This document shows, piece after piece, positions 12,479-23,252 of a stretch of DNA of 64,000 nucleotides. The stretch covers positions 2,356,001 to 2,420,000 of the forward strand of contig JAULSU010000005.1 of NCBI GenBank assembly GCA_030512335.1, written 5' to 3'. The notes under the pieces are model-generated. The model was not told the DNA's origin and searched no databases. It worked only from the letters and a program-made list of their open reading frames with translations. A program made the position numbers and the translations under genes. The DNA comes from Immersiella caudata. Its lineage: Eukaryota > Ascomycota > Sordariomycetes > Sordariales > Lasiosphaeriaceae. How positions within the stretch are numbered: position 1 is the stretch's first letter; each line of letters starts with the position of its first letter.

Positions 12479-13645
12479 TCATGCTCGAAACCGGAATCCC
12501 ACCCAGTCGTCCTCCATCTCATCGTCGTCATCGTCGTCGTCGTCATCTTCCTCCTCAATGACAGCGTTCTCTTTCCCTAGTGCTGTTGCTTTTGGGGACT
12601 TTTCAGGGGCAGCGGGTACTGCGGTGGTAGAGGTCCCTTCGCTTTGACTTTGCCGCCTCAGTGCCTCACGACGCTCCCTCAGCCTTTTTGCCCGCGCCTC
12701 AAGCTCCTCCATGATCTCGAACTCATTTTCGAGCGCTCGCGTGGCGTCCTCGCGCTCATCCTCGATTTGAATTTCCGCGAGGGTTTTTCGTTTTTCTTGG
12801 TCCTCTTCCTCGGCCTTGGCAGCCAGCTCCGCGGCTGACATTGCTGGGGCAGAGATGATGGCGTCCGAGTTTGCGAACCCAGCAACTGCTGGCGGTTTTG
12901 TGCTTGTGTTTGGTGCCCCGTGTACCAAGTCCGCCTCGAAGGCCACCCAAACATCATCGATCGGAGCGGTAGATATCTCAGAGCTTGCTGTGCCTGACGT
13001 TGCCTTTGCTGCGGCTGTTTGCTGTGGCAACTGGGCAACGGTGGCGTCTTGTGGTATCAGCGGTGACCGTCCCACCGGGGCCGTCTTAGGTGTTGTGGCG
13101 GTTGATACACCACTAGTACTATTTGTGCTGGTGCTCCCTTCCCGGAGCGCGACTGGTGTTGCTGGTCGTGACGGGATCCGCATCTCCACGCCGAGTGCTG
13201 GCGCGCCGGACTGACGACGCGTCAAAGGCGGTGTCAATGGCTTTCCATCACTTGCTTTGACGTTCTCCTTGTTTTCTTGGTCTGCAAGCGTCATGTCGGG
13301 CTTGCTGCGCTTCCTACGCACAGCTTCTTCCTCGGTCACGTCGTCGGCCATTTCCTCGTCGTCATCGACCTTGCGCTTGTGGGATTGTGTCCCGTTTCCA
13401 TCTCGAGCTCCATCGTGTCCATTCGCCGTAGAATTGGCCGAAGTTGCCGCTTTTTGTTGCTGTAGCATCTGTAGCCGTTGACGATGGCCCATGCCACGGA
13501 CATGTCCGTCCCAGAGCGTCTCGGTCTTGATGTGTTCATGGCAGACGACGCAGAGAAGCTTGCCGGCGTCGGAGTAGGCGGCATGGGGATGCTCTATCCT
13601 GCGTGCTTCACGCTGCTGCCGCAGCAAAGCGCGGACGTCGGCCAT
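12479..13645 (-). CDS. ZNF830/CCDC16-like C2H2 zinc-finger protein
   Basis: One exon of 388 aa, ATG at 13645. The N-terminus (MADVRALLRQQREARRIEHP, then LCVVCHEHIK ... WDGHVRGMGHRQRL) is a U1-like C2H2 finger of the kind in human ZNF830 (CCDC16/OMCG1), where CxxC and two His bind zinc. A disordered Ser/Thr/Pro/Ala-rich middle follows. Residues ~280-345 form a strong coiled coil (AEEEDQEKRKTLAEIQIEDE, LEARAKRLRERREALRRQ). The C-terminus is an acidic run of Asp ending in WVGFRFRA, a family-like tail. ZNF830 proteins are nuclear and associate with spliceosomes and genome maintenance; the same role here is inference. It is transcribed divergently from MED7 with ~690 bp between the start codons. 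Confidence 0.87.
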   Translation of the reverse strand: MADVRALLRQQREARRIEHPHAAYSDAGKLLCVVCHEHIKTETLWDGHVRGMGHRQRLQMLQQQKAATSANSTANGHDGARDGNGTQSHKRKVDDDEEMADDVTEEEAVRRKRSKPDMTLADQENKENVKASDGKPLTPPLTRRQSGAPALGVEMRIPSRPATPVALREGSTSTNSTSGVSTATTPKTAPVGRSPLIPQDATVAQLPQQTAAAKATSGTASSEISTAPIDDVWVAFEADLVHGAPNTSTKPPAVAGFANSDAIISAPAMSAAELAAKAEEEDQEKRKTLAEIQIEDEREDATRALENEFEIMEELEARAKRLRERREALRRQSQSEGTSTTAVPAAPEKSPKATALGKENAVIEEEDDDDDDDDDEMEDDWVGFRFRA

Positions 13646-14337
13646 ATCGGAGTAGACCGGCCAGCGGAGAAGGGCGGTCAGTGGACGTCACACAAGGCGG
13701 TCGGGAGGATAGCGGCAGAAGAGGGGGAAGAAATGTCCGCGCTTGGCGCGTATGTCGAGATTTCAAGCGCAGGAAGGCGGCGGAGGTAGATTGGAGACTC
13801 GTATAGTGTCGCGGGCGCGTCAATGGCTTGTGGAGAGGTAAACCTTGGCTAGCGACGTCGTGGGCGTTTATTGGGACGGTGACGAAATGGGTGCGCTGAC
13901 TTGCTGTGGTTGAGGCGTAAGGCTAGCCACATCTCGAAGCTCTCAAGCCACGATGTGGGTCATGGGACGCTGGCGGGGCGCGGGGTGGAAGCTTCAGCCA
14001 CATCAAGGCTTGGCAAAAGCCTCCCCTCGGTTCTTTGTCAATTGAAGTATTTTCGACCAAACATCGCGGCTCTGCCCCTCCCTTGCGACCAGCGTCCACG
14101 ATTTCCGCCTGCGATAATCTCAGCAGGTTGGACTGATCGAGGAAACTGAATTCCTCGGCTCACAACAGAGATGGCAGGTCATGCGATATCATAGCACCTG
14201 AACTCGACACGAGATCCCGCGAAACGAAACCAAGCTTGCGCCGCTTCGTTGCAACACCCAGTCCCTTCTCGCTCACGGTCGCGGCGCTTTCACCACTGCA
14301 CCAAGACAATAGAAGCGTATAACAACTCCGCGGCACG
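13646..14337. promoter_or_regulatory. divergent promoter, zinc-finger gene and MED7
   Basis: A 692-bp head-to-head space between two start codons. It must contain both promoters. No unambiguous TATA box was picked out, so the call rests on gene geometry only. Confidence 0.6.
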
Positions 14338-15204
14338 ATGGCGAACGCTGAAGAGGACCAGTCTAAGGTGACTGCGCTCTGGCCCGATCCGCCGCTGTTC
14401 TGGAAGGATTTCACCCCTGAGAACATTTCGCGATTCGAGACCCTCAAGCAGGAGTATGCCGAAACAAACGGCCTAGACCCCGATGTGGTACTCCGAGTGT
14501 CAGACCTCCCCGAAGAGTTGTGGTGCCTGCAGCCGCCACCAGAGCCCGAGGACGGGAAATGGAGAGTTTTCAACCAGGACATCACGGTTTGTTGCACCGC
14601 ATCGCTCCCTTGTCAAAGGACCTAGCTAAATGTCTGTCGCGCAGCTCGACGAAGAACTTCAAAGTCTCGAAGCAGCGGGTGTCCAACGACTCGGCCCTCT
14701 CAAAGAGCCCGAAGGCAAAGACGGCAAGCACATCGACCGGGCCTTCGAGCTGAAGAAGTTGGCAAAGTCGCTGCTCCTGAACTTTCTCGAACTTATGGGC
14801 CTCATGGGCCATAATACTTCACATGTGCGTTTCGCCAAAAGTTCAATCTCCTTTGCGTATGATCCCTAACTGTATCTCGGTAGGCGCAAGAGAAAGTCGA
14901 AGACATCAAGACATTATTTCTCAACTTCCATCACATTTTAAACGAGTACCGACCACACCAAGCCCGAGAACAGCTCATACAGATGATGCAAGACAGGTTA
15001 GACAGCACGCGCGCTGAGACGACTGCCGTAAGGAGTGCAGTGGACAAAGCGAAGCGTGTGCTCGAGGGATTGGGTAGTATGGAGATCCCAACAGTTGACG
15101 CAGACCAGTCAGCAGAGGCGCTGACGCCAGGTGGGACGCAACGGGAGAGTGAGAAGGAGGCACCAAGTGAAGAGTGGCTGATAAACAGCGCTCAGTTTTC
15201 ATAA
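14338..15204 (+). CDS. med7: Mediator complex subunit 7
   Basis: Three exons: 14338-14586, 14645-14824 and 14884-15204, giving 249 aa, the usual length for fungal MED7. Introns are 58 and 59 nt with GTTTGT/GCAG and GTGCGT/GTAG ends, both phase 0. The N-terminus has the family pattern: WPDPPLFWKDFT near residue 16, then DLPEELWCLQPPPEPEDGKW. The centre is helical (LKKLAKSLLLNFLELMGLM) and the C-terminal part (LFLNFHHILNEYRPHQARE) is the MED7 coiled coil that pairs with MED21 in the Mediator middle module. It acts in the nucleus, bridging activators to RNA polymerase II. The start ATG (ACGATGGCG) fits, and all frames agree after splicing. Confidence 0.95.
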
Positions 15205-16200
15205 TGAATAGAGTGGAGTGAGATGGTTACGAGAGGGGATGAGGTAAAAGGGGATAATAGCGAAAGTTCTTGCCCTGCAAGACTCGCACCCCTTCCAAGG
15301 ATACTCAGCAGCCAGGGCATTCTTGCTAGCAAGTATCCGAATGCAGCAAAGGAATTCGAGCAAATGCATCAATTCAGCGCCATCGCTTTAGGGTCCCGTA
15401 GGCTCTTTTCTGTGCGCAGGGAATACTGGTCTAGCCCTGGGGATAGCGGCGATCATATCAGCCTTACCGGCAGTCGGCTGATGAAAGGGGTGGATATCTA
15501 CGTTAGTGCGCAGGCATACGTTTCACCATTTCATCGCCCATGACATCTCACAAGATGAACCAAAAGATCGTACAACAACACTATATTCCGTACTACCGCT
15601 CTGTGTCTCCCCTCTCAACTGAGAAAAAAAAGGGAAAAGACTTGCCTCGCAAACTCGAACAAGTCCTACACGATGAATATTCCGTAGATCAATACAAAAC
15701 CCAAAGCCAATGTTTCCTAGGAAACTTATTCCGCCCCAAAAGAGAAAACCCCCATCCATCTCCTTTTGCCCGGCTAAACCTCGTAAAACGCACATCCACT
15801 TAGTGGCGATAGCCCCAAGCAACTCCTTCAACTCCCAACACACCAAGAGATATCCCGGTAGAAATTTCGTTTGCCGCTCTTGTGCTCAAAGTAAACCCAG
15901 CCCTAAAGGGCAGAGGAAGAAGGGGAAAATGTATATACTCTGATCCCAAACTTTCCATGCCCAGAGCAACAGGGACGTTGATATTCAATGCCTGCTGCCG
16001 AAAGAGAAACCGACGATATCTCACACCAAACAAAGTAAGCCGTAGCACCAGCACCCCTTCCAAATCTAGGGCATCCCATGAGAACGCCGCATCGAAGGGT
16101 CAAATAGATCGGGATCAAGCGGCCCGAAGCGGAAGCACCAGAAGAAGCCAGCATCGGGAACGTAATAACAGAGAGTATCGGCTGCCGAACCCGTCACTTC
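15205..16200. other. convergent intergenic region, MED7 and BYE1-like gene
   Basis: About 1 kb between the 3' ends of MED7 (plus) and the BYE1-like gene (minus). Several short frames occur on both strands; none has a domain or splice-supported extension. Probably 3' UTRs plus spacer. Confidence 0.5.
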
Positions 16201-16305
16201 CTACAGCGGAGGGCGCGGTGGCCGATTCTTGACCGGCAGCGGTTCAGCCACACGGCCAAAGGTATGTGCGGCGCCGCGCGTGCCGTCATGACTCGTCCGA
16301 ACGTT

Positions 16306-19300
16306 CTAAGCTGGCGGGGCTCCCGCCGTGGCTGTAGCTTGTGGCGGGATTGGAGGTGGTGGAATGGGCGTCTGCCGCGGGGGAACTGGTGCAGCAGCTT
16401 GAGGGATCGGCGGCGGCAGAATGGGGGTGTTCCGAACGGCTGGAGGTTGTTGAGGGGGGGGGATTGGTGTCTCAACTGCCGGGGCGGGAGTCGAGCCTGC
16501 AGTGGGTGCCTGTTGTGGTTGTGAGCGGCGTCGCTGAGTAGGCGTGGAACCTGTTCCGGACTCGGTGGCCGACCCGCCTGATGATGCGTGCCGGCCCTCC
16601 TTCTCCAGCACCCGGCTAAGATGCGGGAGATCGTGCCGGGTAAGAGGGTCGCGCTCGTACAGCCCCTTTATGACTTCCCACTCGCTGCGTGACATCTTTT
16701 GGGCCTGCGGCAGCAAGAAACCAACCGTCTCGCTCATGATCAGTGGCCCAAGGATCTCGTGGGCGACAGCCTCGGCCGCTCGTTGGGCTTCTGCGGCTTT
16801 CTGGGCCTCTGGGCTAAGATGAAGTCTTCCGGCAGACTGGTTGGCCTGTTGTGGGCCTAACGGAGGATTGCCAGGTTGGCCTGCATAAGGCGGAAACTGG
16901 CCTTGGGGTGATGTAGGGGAGAATGCGGGACCAGAGATGGACTGGCGGCCATGATGGGGGAACCCAGGCTGAGGTGGCGTCGGCGTGCCCGGAGACTGTA
17001 CGAAACCAGGCTGGCCAAGTTGGGGCAGAGATTGCTGTCGTCCGGCCTGGTTCGTCTCAGATGCTCCACGAAGACGTTCCATTGTCTGGGGGTCGTTCCT
17101 ATAGACAAACACAGCCAGGAGCATCGGCTGTGTCCGCGTCTCGGGAATGAAGTTGTCCTGAAGGTTGAGCATGAACTCCGGATGGTTTCCGGTGCCAGGG
17201 AGCACAGGCACTAAATAGGTGTCGCGGACGTTGGCAACTCCTTTGTCGCCAATAACGCCATATCGCTTCTTGGACACAAAATACTCGAATATTCTGTTGA
17301 ACTCCGGCCTTGACGCCTCTGATGATGGCTCCAGATTCACGACAACCACGTCCGTCGGGGCGTTGTAGCGCAACCCACAAAGATACACCACTGCCTGCTG
17401 CTCGTCGATGCGGCCGCAGACGGATAGTGACTTGGGGATCAATGTCGTGTAAGGGAGCTTTATGCTCTCGTCCAGTTTGGCGCCCCCGATGTGCTTTGCC
17501 GTGACAGACACGGTAGCAATGGTGTTCATGACAAGGTTTCCTCTCCAAACGATATCGGGATCGGTTTTCGCACTAGGCGAGTAGGGCGGCGACTGAGGTT
17601 CATCGTCGAGCAGCCGGTCCACGTCCGGGTCGACGCCGGGGCCTGTAGCAGGCGCCGTAGCAACAGAGAGGCTGCGTTGCTGATTCTGCGGGAGCGTCGG
17701 GGACTTGACGCTCGAGAAGACCTTGTTGATGTCGAAATCCGTCCGACTGGGTGAGTGCTGGGTGTCCACAGAGAGGTCTTGCATGGAGGATTGCCCGGGT
17801 TGGGCTGGACCCGTCGACTGCTCAGTTCGAGCGGCCTTCTTAGGAGCCGGACGAGGAACCGGCGCCGACGAGACTTCATCATTCCCCATAAAGGTATCGT
17901 CACCAATCAACTCGTCGCCCTTGTGCGTCCTGCGGACACGCGGTACAATGTCTTCCGTAATCTTGATGGCTTGTTTCTCCGCCCTCGCTTTCATCACGGC
18001 AACATCTTTCTGGAGCTCCTCCGAAGCAAGCTCTTCGCCTTTCATCGCTGCTAGCATAGTTGGGGTGAGGGCGCCGGCGAGGAGGCGGGAGCAAAGTCCT
18101 GGGTTGCTTTTCAGGTTGAAGCCAAGTGATCGAATTTGGCCGGTATACGCCTGTTGGCTTGGATGACTGTCGTGGACCGCGCGCTCAATTTGCAACGCGA
18201 GGCGCTCGGCGCGATCCGCAACAGAGTCTCCCTCAATGGGCACGAATTCGCCCTTCTTCTCAGCGATGCCTAGGGAATGAGAAAGCGACTTGACGAGAAG
18301 TTTGGTGCCAGGCTGGCGCGCGTCGGGAAGCTCTGCAAGTTTGGCTGGAATATCGTCGGGGGGTATGTATGAGGGTAACGGAACGGCCTGAGTTTCTGAA
18401 ACTTTCCGAACCTTCTGTAAAAGTAGATCACTGTCAGCAAAAGTGAAGATAAGTCGGCACACAGTGCATCGTACCTTAGTCTCCTTCTCCTGAGCGCCGT
18501 CCACCGTCTTCCGCTTTTGCCCTGCTGCTGCTGCCTTCGGCTCCTTCTCCTTTTCCTTCTCCTTCTCGGCCTCTTTCTTGAGAGGACCGGCGGACTTTGG
18601 CTCTTTGGCCTCCTTGGAGCCCCCCGTCTCTCGCGCGGCCTTCGGCTCCTTTGCTTCCTTGACCTCCTTGGGCTCGGGCATCGGGGACGACTTGGACTTT
18701 TGCGACTTGACAACTTCTTCCTTCAGGTCGCTACCCCGTCGCTTCCTGCCCGCTTTCTTGGGGCCTTTCTCTTTCTTCTTCTTCTCCTTCTCGTCTTCGT
18801 AGGCTTTCCGCCATGTCTCCCACGGCTTCTCTCCTCGGTCAATCGCTTCAAGGAGTTCTTTATGGTCTTCGGGCCGGCATTGCTCGCAGAAATACTTCTT
18901 AGGTAGATCTTCCACAAACTGGCTCAATCCCATGCAGATATTGTGTTGCCAAGCGCCGCAGACATCGCAGGCGATCCATGGCTCGTCGCCCTGGTCAGCC
19001 TCCTGGTCTGTTGCGCCGCATATGCACCTGATGGTCTCGACTTCGGATTCTTCGGGCTCGGCGGCGGCAGCCTTCTTGCCCTTCTTGCCGCGCTTCTTGG
19101 GGGCCTCGGGAGTCTGATCGAGTTGCTCGAGCGCCTTGTGCTGCCCCTTGGTGGCCCGAACGGACCGGCGAGGCTCTGGATCTGGCGAGGAGGGTGATGT
19201 TAGCTGGGGATCGGGACTGCCGGGTTGGCGCGATGGCGTGGCCGCGGGTGCTGCCGAAGGAGCGCGCTCGGCCGGGGCGTTGCGCGCTGCGGTTCGTCGC

Positions 19301-19341
19301 GCCGGTCGGCCGCGCTTCTGCGGTTGCTGCTTACCGGACAT
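16306..19341 (-). CDS. BYE1-like transcription factor (PHD + TFIIS central + SPOC)
   Basis: Two exons, 19341-18475 and 18414-16306. The intron (18415-18474, 60 nt, GTACGA ... ACAG) is in frame, giving 991 aa. Domains in order: PHD finger at ~104-156 (CICGATD ... WIACDVCGAWQHNIC ... YFCEQC), a long Lys/Glu-rich linker, a TFIIS central-like helical domain at ~320-440 (ALQIERAVHDSHPS, IRSLGFNLKSNPGL, RLLAGALTPTMLAAM), a SPOC-like domain at ~580-745 (VWRGNLVMNTIATVSVTAKH ... VVVVNLEPSS), then a Pro/Gln-rich tail. Yeast Bye1 binds Pol II through its TFIIS-like domain and H3K4me3 through the PHD finger; the same nuclear role is likely. The gene is divergent from proteasome alpha-4. After the stop, 34 further codons stay open in the same frame to 16201, so the C-terminus may be wrong. 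Confidence 0.9.
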   Translation of the reverse strand: MSGKQQPQKRGRPARRTAARNAPAERAPSAAPAATPSRQPGSPDPQLTSPSSPDPEPRRSVRATKGQHKALEQLDQTPEAPKKRGKKGKKAAAAEPEESEVETIRCICGATDQEADQGDEPWIACDVCGAWQHNICMGLSQFVEDLPKKYFCEQCRPEDHKELLEAIDRGEKPWETWRKAYEDEKEKKKKEKGPKKAGRKRRGSDLKEEVVKSQKSKSSPMPEPKEVKEAKEPKAARETGGSKEAKEPKSAGPLKKEAEKEKEKEKEPKAAAAGQKRKTVDGAQEKETKVRCTVCRLIFTFADSDLLLQKVRKVSETQAVPLPSYIPPDDIPAKLAELPDARQPGTKLLVKSLSHSLGIAEKKGEFVPIEGDSVADRAERLALQIERAVHDSHPSQQAYTGQIRSLGFNLKSNPGLCSRLLAGALTPTMLAAMKGEELASEELQKDVAVMKARAEKQAIKITEDIVPRVRRTHKGDELIGDDTFMGNDEVSSAPVPRPAPKKAARTEQSTGPAQPGQSSMQDLSVDTQHSPSRTDFDINKVFSSVKSPTLPQNQQRSLSVATAPATGPGVDPDVDRLLDDEPQSPPYSPSAKTDPDIVWRGNLVMNTIATVSVTAKHIGGAKLDESIKLPYTTLIPKSLSVCGRIDEQQAVVYLCGLRYNAPTDVVVVNLEPSSEASRPEFNRIFEYFVSKKRYGVIGDKGVANVRDTYLVPVLPGTGNHPEFMLNLQDNFIPETRTQPMLLAVFVYRNDPQTMERLRGASETNQAGRQQSLPQLGQPGFVQSPGTPTPPQPGFPHHGRQSISGPAFSPTSPQGQFPPYAGQPGNPPLGPQQANQSAGRLHLSPEAQKAAEAQRAAEAVAHEILGPLIMSETVGFLLPQAQKMSRSEWEVIKGLYERDPLTRHDLPHLSRVLEKEGRHASSGGSATESGTGSTPTQRRRSQPQQAPTAGSTPAPAVETPIPPPQQPPAVRNTPILPPPIPQAAAPVPPRQTPIPPPPIPPQATATAGAPPA

Positions 19342-20236
19342 GGCTGCAAAGTGGAATTGGTGCGAGACAGTTGTCTTTTTGTGTCGCGCGTGTCTACTGC
19401 GGGAGGCTCAGGGCTTGCGCGTGAAGAGTCTTCACAAAGGCATTTGGCAGAGGTAGGATATTTTACGGGGCAGCTAATGGATGGAGTTGCGCAAAACGGT
19501 TGTTGGCGATCTCAGAAAACTGAAAACCACCAGAGGAAACCCTGCCAAGGACCCAATAAACGATATGCCCAAGTTGACTTCCTGCCTGCTGTGCCTGACG
19601 ACGGGTTGGGACTGAATTGCGAGGGCAACGTGAGGTGCGACGGAGAGCTTTGAGCTGCTCGCGGGGCGTAGCGTCCGAGCTTCTGAGAGGCGCGCGCTCG
19701 CGTGCCTGTCGATGGTGGAGGGGTGGGCAGAGCTGAGCGCTGTTGCGATGAGGGCCGAAGCAATTCGCAAAGTCGGCGCGACGTCGAAGCAAACTGTGCT
19801 CCTCGTGCCGAGACGAATGCAAAGTGAGGGAATCCACGTCGCGCTGCGGGTGACGGAATTGTGGAGGTTGGAAGAAGGAGAGTTCGCTGGAGTGGAGGGA
19901 AGCTTGCGATTGGAAATGGAAATTGTTATGCGGGGCGCATGGTCGTAGTACTTAGGTAAGCTGGCGAAAACCCATGGAATGCACGGACCAAGTCCAATCA
20001 ACCGCTTGTTCTGGCCTAAGATTCAAGGCATCTAAGCAGCTACGCGTGTGAACGCTTGCCTGGAGCTCCAAGCACTGCGGCTGCACCTGGGTCGACATCC
20101 AGCATCAGCCTTCAATCCGCCGCCCAAGAACGAGCTCCCTCCCACGAAGACCGAATTGCAGTTTCTGTTGCACCGGCTACTGATCCAAGCCCACACCAGT
20201 CTTCCTTCCCCGCATATTCCATTTCAGGTCGCCATC
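19342..20236. promoter_or_regulatory. divergent promoter, BYE1-like gene and proteasome alpha-4
   Basis: An 895-bp head-to-head space between the two ATGs. A 175-codon open frame on the minus strand here has no protein-like features and is taken as leader sequence. The 200 bp before the proteasome ATG are C/T-rich, as in many highly expressed fungal genes. Confidence 0.55.
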
Positions 20237-21197
20237 ATGTCGAGAAGATACGATTCCCGAGTAAGTCCCCAAGCGACCGCCGAGAGCTTCGAGCGGGCTG
20301 GAGCTCGGCCACACAAACAGCGAAGCTTACCATGCGCTCCAGACAACCATCTTCTCGCCCGATGGACGCCTTTACCAAGTCGAGTACGCGCTAGAGGCCA
20401 TCTCCCACGCCGGCACGGCCATCGGCATCCTGGCGAAGGACGGAATTGTGCTGGCGGCGGAGCGCAAGGTCACCTCGAAGCTGCTTGAGCAGGACACATC
20501 GGCAGAGAAGCTTTACATCCTCAACGAGTGAGACCACCACCCCGCAGGCACTTCGGGCACTCCTTAATCTTGCTAACCCTCTCCCCCAGCAACATGATCT
20601 GCGCCGTTGCAGGCATGACCGCCGACGCCAACATCCTTATCAACTCCGCCCGCGCGTGGGCGCAGGGGTACCTTCGCACATACAACGAAGACATTCCTTG
20701 CGAGCAGCTCGTCCGCCTACTCTGCAACAAGAAGCAAAGCTACACACAGCACGGTGGTCTGCGACCGTTTGGCGTCTCCTTCATCTATGCAGGCTGGGAC
20801 CCCCGGCGTCAGTTCCAGCTCTACCTGAGCAACCCGTCTGGCAATTACGGAGGTTGGAAGGCAACGAGCGCTGGCGCGAACCACGCGAGCGCGCAGAGTT
20901 TGCTGAAGCAGGACTATAAGGAAGACTGCACGATTAAGGAGGCGTGCGGGATGGCAGTCAAGGTGCTCAGCAAGACAATGGACTCGACCAAGCTCAGCAG
21001 CGAGAAGAGTGAGTCCCCTATCTTGCCCATACTTATCTCAGAGTCAGGGTTAGCTAACATATGGCTCAGTTGAGTTTGCAACATTGGGCAAGACCAAGGA
21101 GGGGAAGATCTACCATAAGATATGGAGCGCCGATGAGATCACGGCGTTGCTGAAGGAGCACGACCTCGCGAAGGATGAGAACAAAGAAGACCTGTAG
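20237..21197 (+). CDS. pre9: 20S proteasome subunit alpha type-4 (yeast Pre9 ortholog)
   Basis: Four exons: 20237-20260, 20343-20527, 20590-21008 and 21070-21197; 251 aa. The first coding exon is only 24 nt (MSRRYDSR). The N-terminus RRYDSR-TTIFSPDGRLYQVE is the canonical alpha-subunit signature that forms the gate and docks regulators. YALEAISHAG, ERKVTSKLLEQDTSAEKLY, NMICAVAGMTADANILI, GGLRPFGVSFIYAG and NPSGNYGGWKATSAGAN all fit alpha-4/PSMA4. The C-terminus is Lys/Glu-rich (KDENKEDL). It is a structural, non-catalytic subunit of the outer ring in the cytosol and nucleus. All three introns (82, 62 and 61 nt) have GT-AG ends and restore the reading frame exactly. Small departures from common fungal sequences (SARAWAQGYL, CNKKQSYTQ) do not disturb motifs. 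Confidence 0.97.
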
Positions 21198-21462
21198 TCT
21201 GCGTTGCCGTAGTCACGCAATGGCAGCAAGTGAGGCAGGCGAAAGAATAGAGGCGTTACCAAGCGTCTTTTGTACCAATTAAGACCAAATGCTATGCCTA
21301 AAAGACCCCAAACTCCCATGCTATGTGCGCGACATGCTCCCCAACCAGCCTTCGTACAGGAACCAGACATGGAAGTATATGCAAGAAACATAGGGATGCT
21401 TTACATCGAACCCACACTTTCCCAGATCTCGTCTCAGTGATTCTGCCGTGTCGAAGTCAGCA
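21198..21462. other. short convergent 3' spacer
   Basis: A 265-bp gap between the stop codons of proteasome alpha-4 (plus) and the PAP2 phosphatase (minus). Both polyadenylation regions must lie here and their UTRs may overlap. No other feature is seen. Confidence 0.6.
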
Positions 21463-22621
21463 CTACGCTCTGTTAAGCTCGCTCAGTTCGTATCCTACAT
21501 TCGCTCTCGAGCTCGAGCCGCCCCCCTCCTCCTCGTCACGCACGCGCCCATACCGCACCGCACCATCATCATCTGCGCCCGGAGGACCCGCATACGGCTC
21601 ATCACACCGCGAGCTGCTCAGCCGCGGCCAGTACCGCCGATAACTCCAGTACGTGATGGTCCACCCCAGCAGCGCACCAATACACACATCGTACACGTCA
21701 TGGCGGTAGTCCTGACATCGGCTGATGGCAATCATCAGCGCACCCAGCAGCGGGGCTAGACACACCAACGAGCGCACTAGGTCTCCGCGCACCAGCTTCT
21801 CGGTGTGGTCACCCACGCTCACGCCGGCGCCATGCGCGAAGATGCGCATTTGGCCTGCTAGGAAGAGGCTCAGGTAGCCTAGTCCTGCGAAGGAGAAGGA
21901 GCTATGGCCAGAGGGAAAGGAGCGCCATCCGTCATGCAGCGTGTGGTGGTCAGTCTGGGTGCAAACTTCGATGGAGACGAGGACGTCGTGGGGGGTGTCG
22001 GGCTTGGGGATGCAGCGGGAGAGGAGGTCTGGACGGGGGCGGCCGACGGTATTCTTGATGATGTCGGTCAAGCAGACGGTGAGGGCCATGGAGATGGCGA
22101 GGCCAAGGATGGCGACATGGTGCTTGTGCGAGGAGGCTTGGGTGGCGGTGTTGTAGAGGATTAGGAAGATTAGGGGGATGAGGACGACGTAGATTATGTC
22201 AAGGCCTGGAGGGAGAAAAGTTAGTCGCTTATTCCCTTGATTGGGGTTGGGAAAGGAGTTACGCACCGATTGGGACTCTTTCAACTTCTGCGTGGGGGAA
22301 GGATATGCGCAGATCGTTGAGGGAGAACATGCGGTGGAACGGCTCGACGAAGAGGAGGATCTAGGGTGTGTCAATTGGTTAGCGCGAGGATTGACTTTTA
22401 CTACCAAGACGGAGGCTACGGAGTCGCGATGGGACAGGCGTACCAGTATATAGCAGGTTACGAGAACGGCAAACCCGATGTAGTCGGCGGCATAGGTTCG
22501 CTGTAGAAGATATCCTGTTAGCCAGATGTCGAGTTGCCAGGAGTCATGAAAGTCGACTTGCGTGCCAGAATCTCGAGACCGAAGCTACAAGCCCGGACGG
22601 GACTGTCCTGGAGGGCGCCAT
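21463..22621 (-). CDS. PAP2-family lipid phosphate phosphatase (Dpp1/Lpp1-like)
   Basis: Four exons on the minus strand: 22621-22589, 22500-22444, 22360-22267 and 22205-21463; 308 aa. The first two exons are tiny (33 and 57 nt). Introns have clear CTAAC branch points and GT-AG ends. Early residues give RTYAADYIGFAVLVTCYIL (TM1) and FVEPFHRMFSLNDLRISFP, characteristic of fungal LPPs. Catalytic motifs are present: C1 KNTVGRPRP, C2 WRSFPSGHSSFSFA (catalytic His in SGH) and C3 SRCQDYRHDVYDV. Five or six TM helices are expected. The family dephosphorylates diacylglycerol pyrophosphate, phosphatidate and similar lipids at ER or vacuole membranes. The tail is acidic with a Gly/Ser run. The choice of ATG at 22621 rests on frame agreement across the first intron and is the least certain part. 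Confidence 0.9.
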
Positions 22622-23252
22622 GGTGATCAGTCACCGCCGTCGAATGGCTTTGAACGTGTTCCGAAGCATTGGGGAAGAGTTTCGTCGGGGCGATCTCAGC
22701 TCGACAGATAATCCGCACTAGTTGGAAAGTTGTAAAGTCCAGATTTGGACAGCTGGAGCTCGCGTGTCATCGCGCAGCTGAGGTTCCGAAGCCGCCGCGA
22801 AGTGGGCCCGCCCCGGACTCGAAGACAGGGATCTTCATTGGTCTTAAAATATCCCTGCATCCCCTTTCAATAACTCTTCCTCTCCGCTTTCTCAACCTCA
22901 GGGAGCGAAGATAGTCCCTCTCTTCGTCAAATCGCAGAAATCACCATGATCAGGGTTTTCCTCACTTCCTTACCCAAGCAGAAGGGAGATCAGACCTTTA
23001 ACGTCCGATCCAACCCTGCGTTGTACCAAAGGTCACCACCAATCCCCGATGAAAATAAATCGTCAAGAATTGTTCCTCCTGCTCATCTTCCATTACCTCC
23101 CTTTCCCAAATTTTCGGACTCTGGCACCCTCCAGGTGTGTTTATAAGTCTAGACGCTCTCACAGAAGATGAGGTGCAAGTGCAATCATCAAGTTGCCTCT
23201 CCAGCCATCCACAGGCTGCTCCCTTCACACATTTGTCTGCAATATCACAGCC
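22622..23252. promoter_or_regulatory. divergent upstream region, PAP2 gene and secreted-protein gene
   Basis: A 631-bp head-to-head space. It holds only short frames. The segment before 23253 is pyrimidine-rich. Promoters of both flanking genes are expected here by position. Confidence 0.5.

Noticed and set aside
19474..20001. 175-codon minus-strand open frame
   Set aside because: It overlaps the leader between BYE1-like and proteasome genes, is Ser/Thr/Arg-biased, and has no domain or splice support; best read as noncoding.
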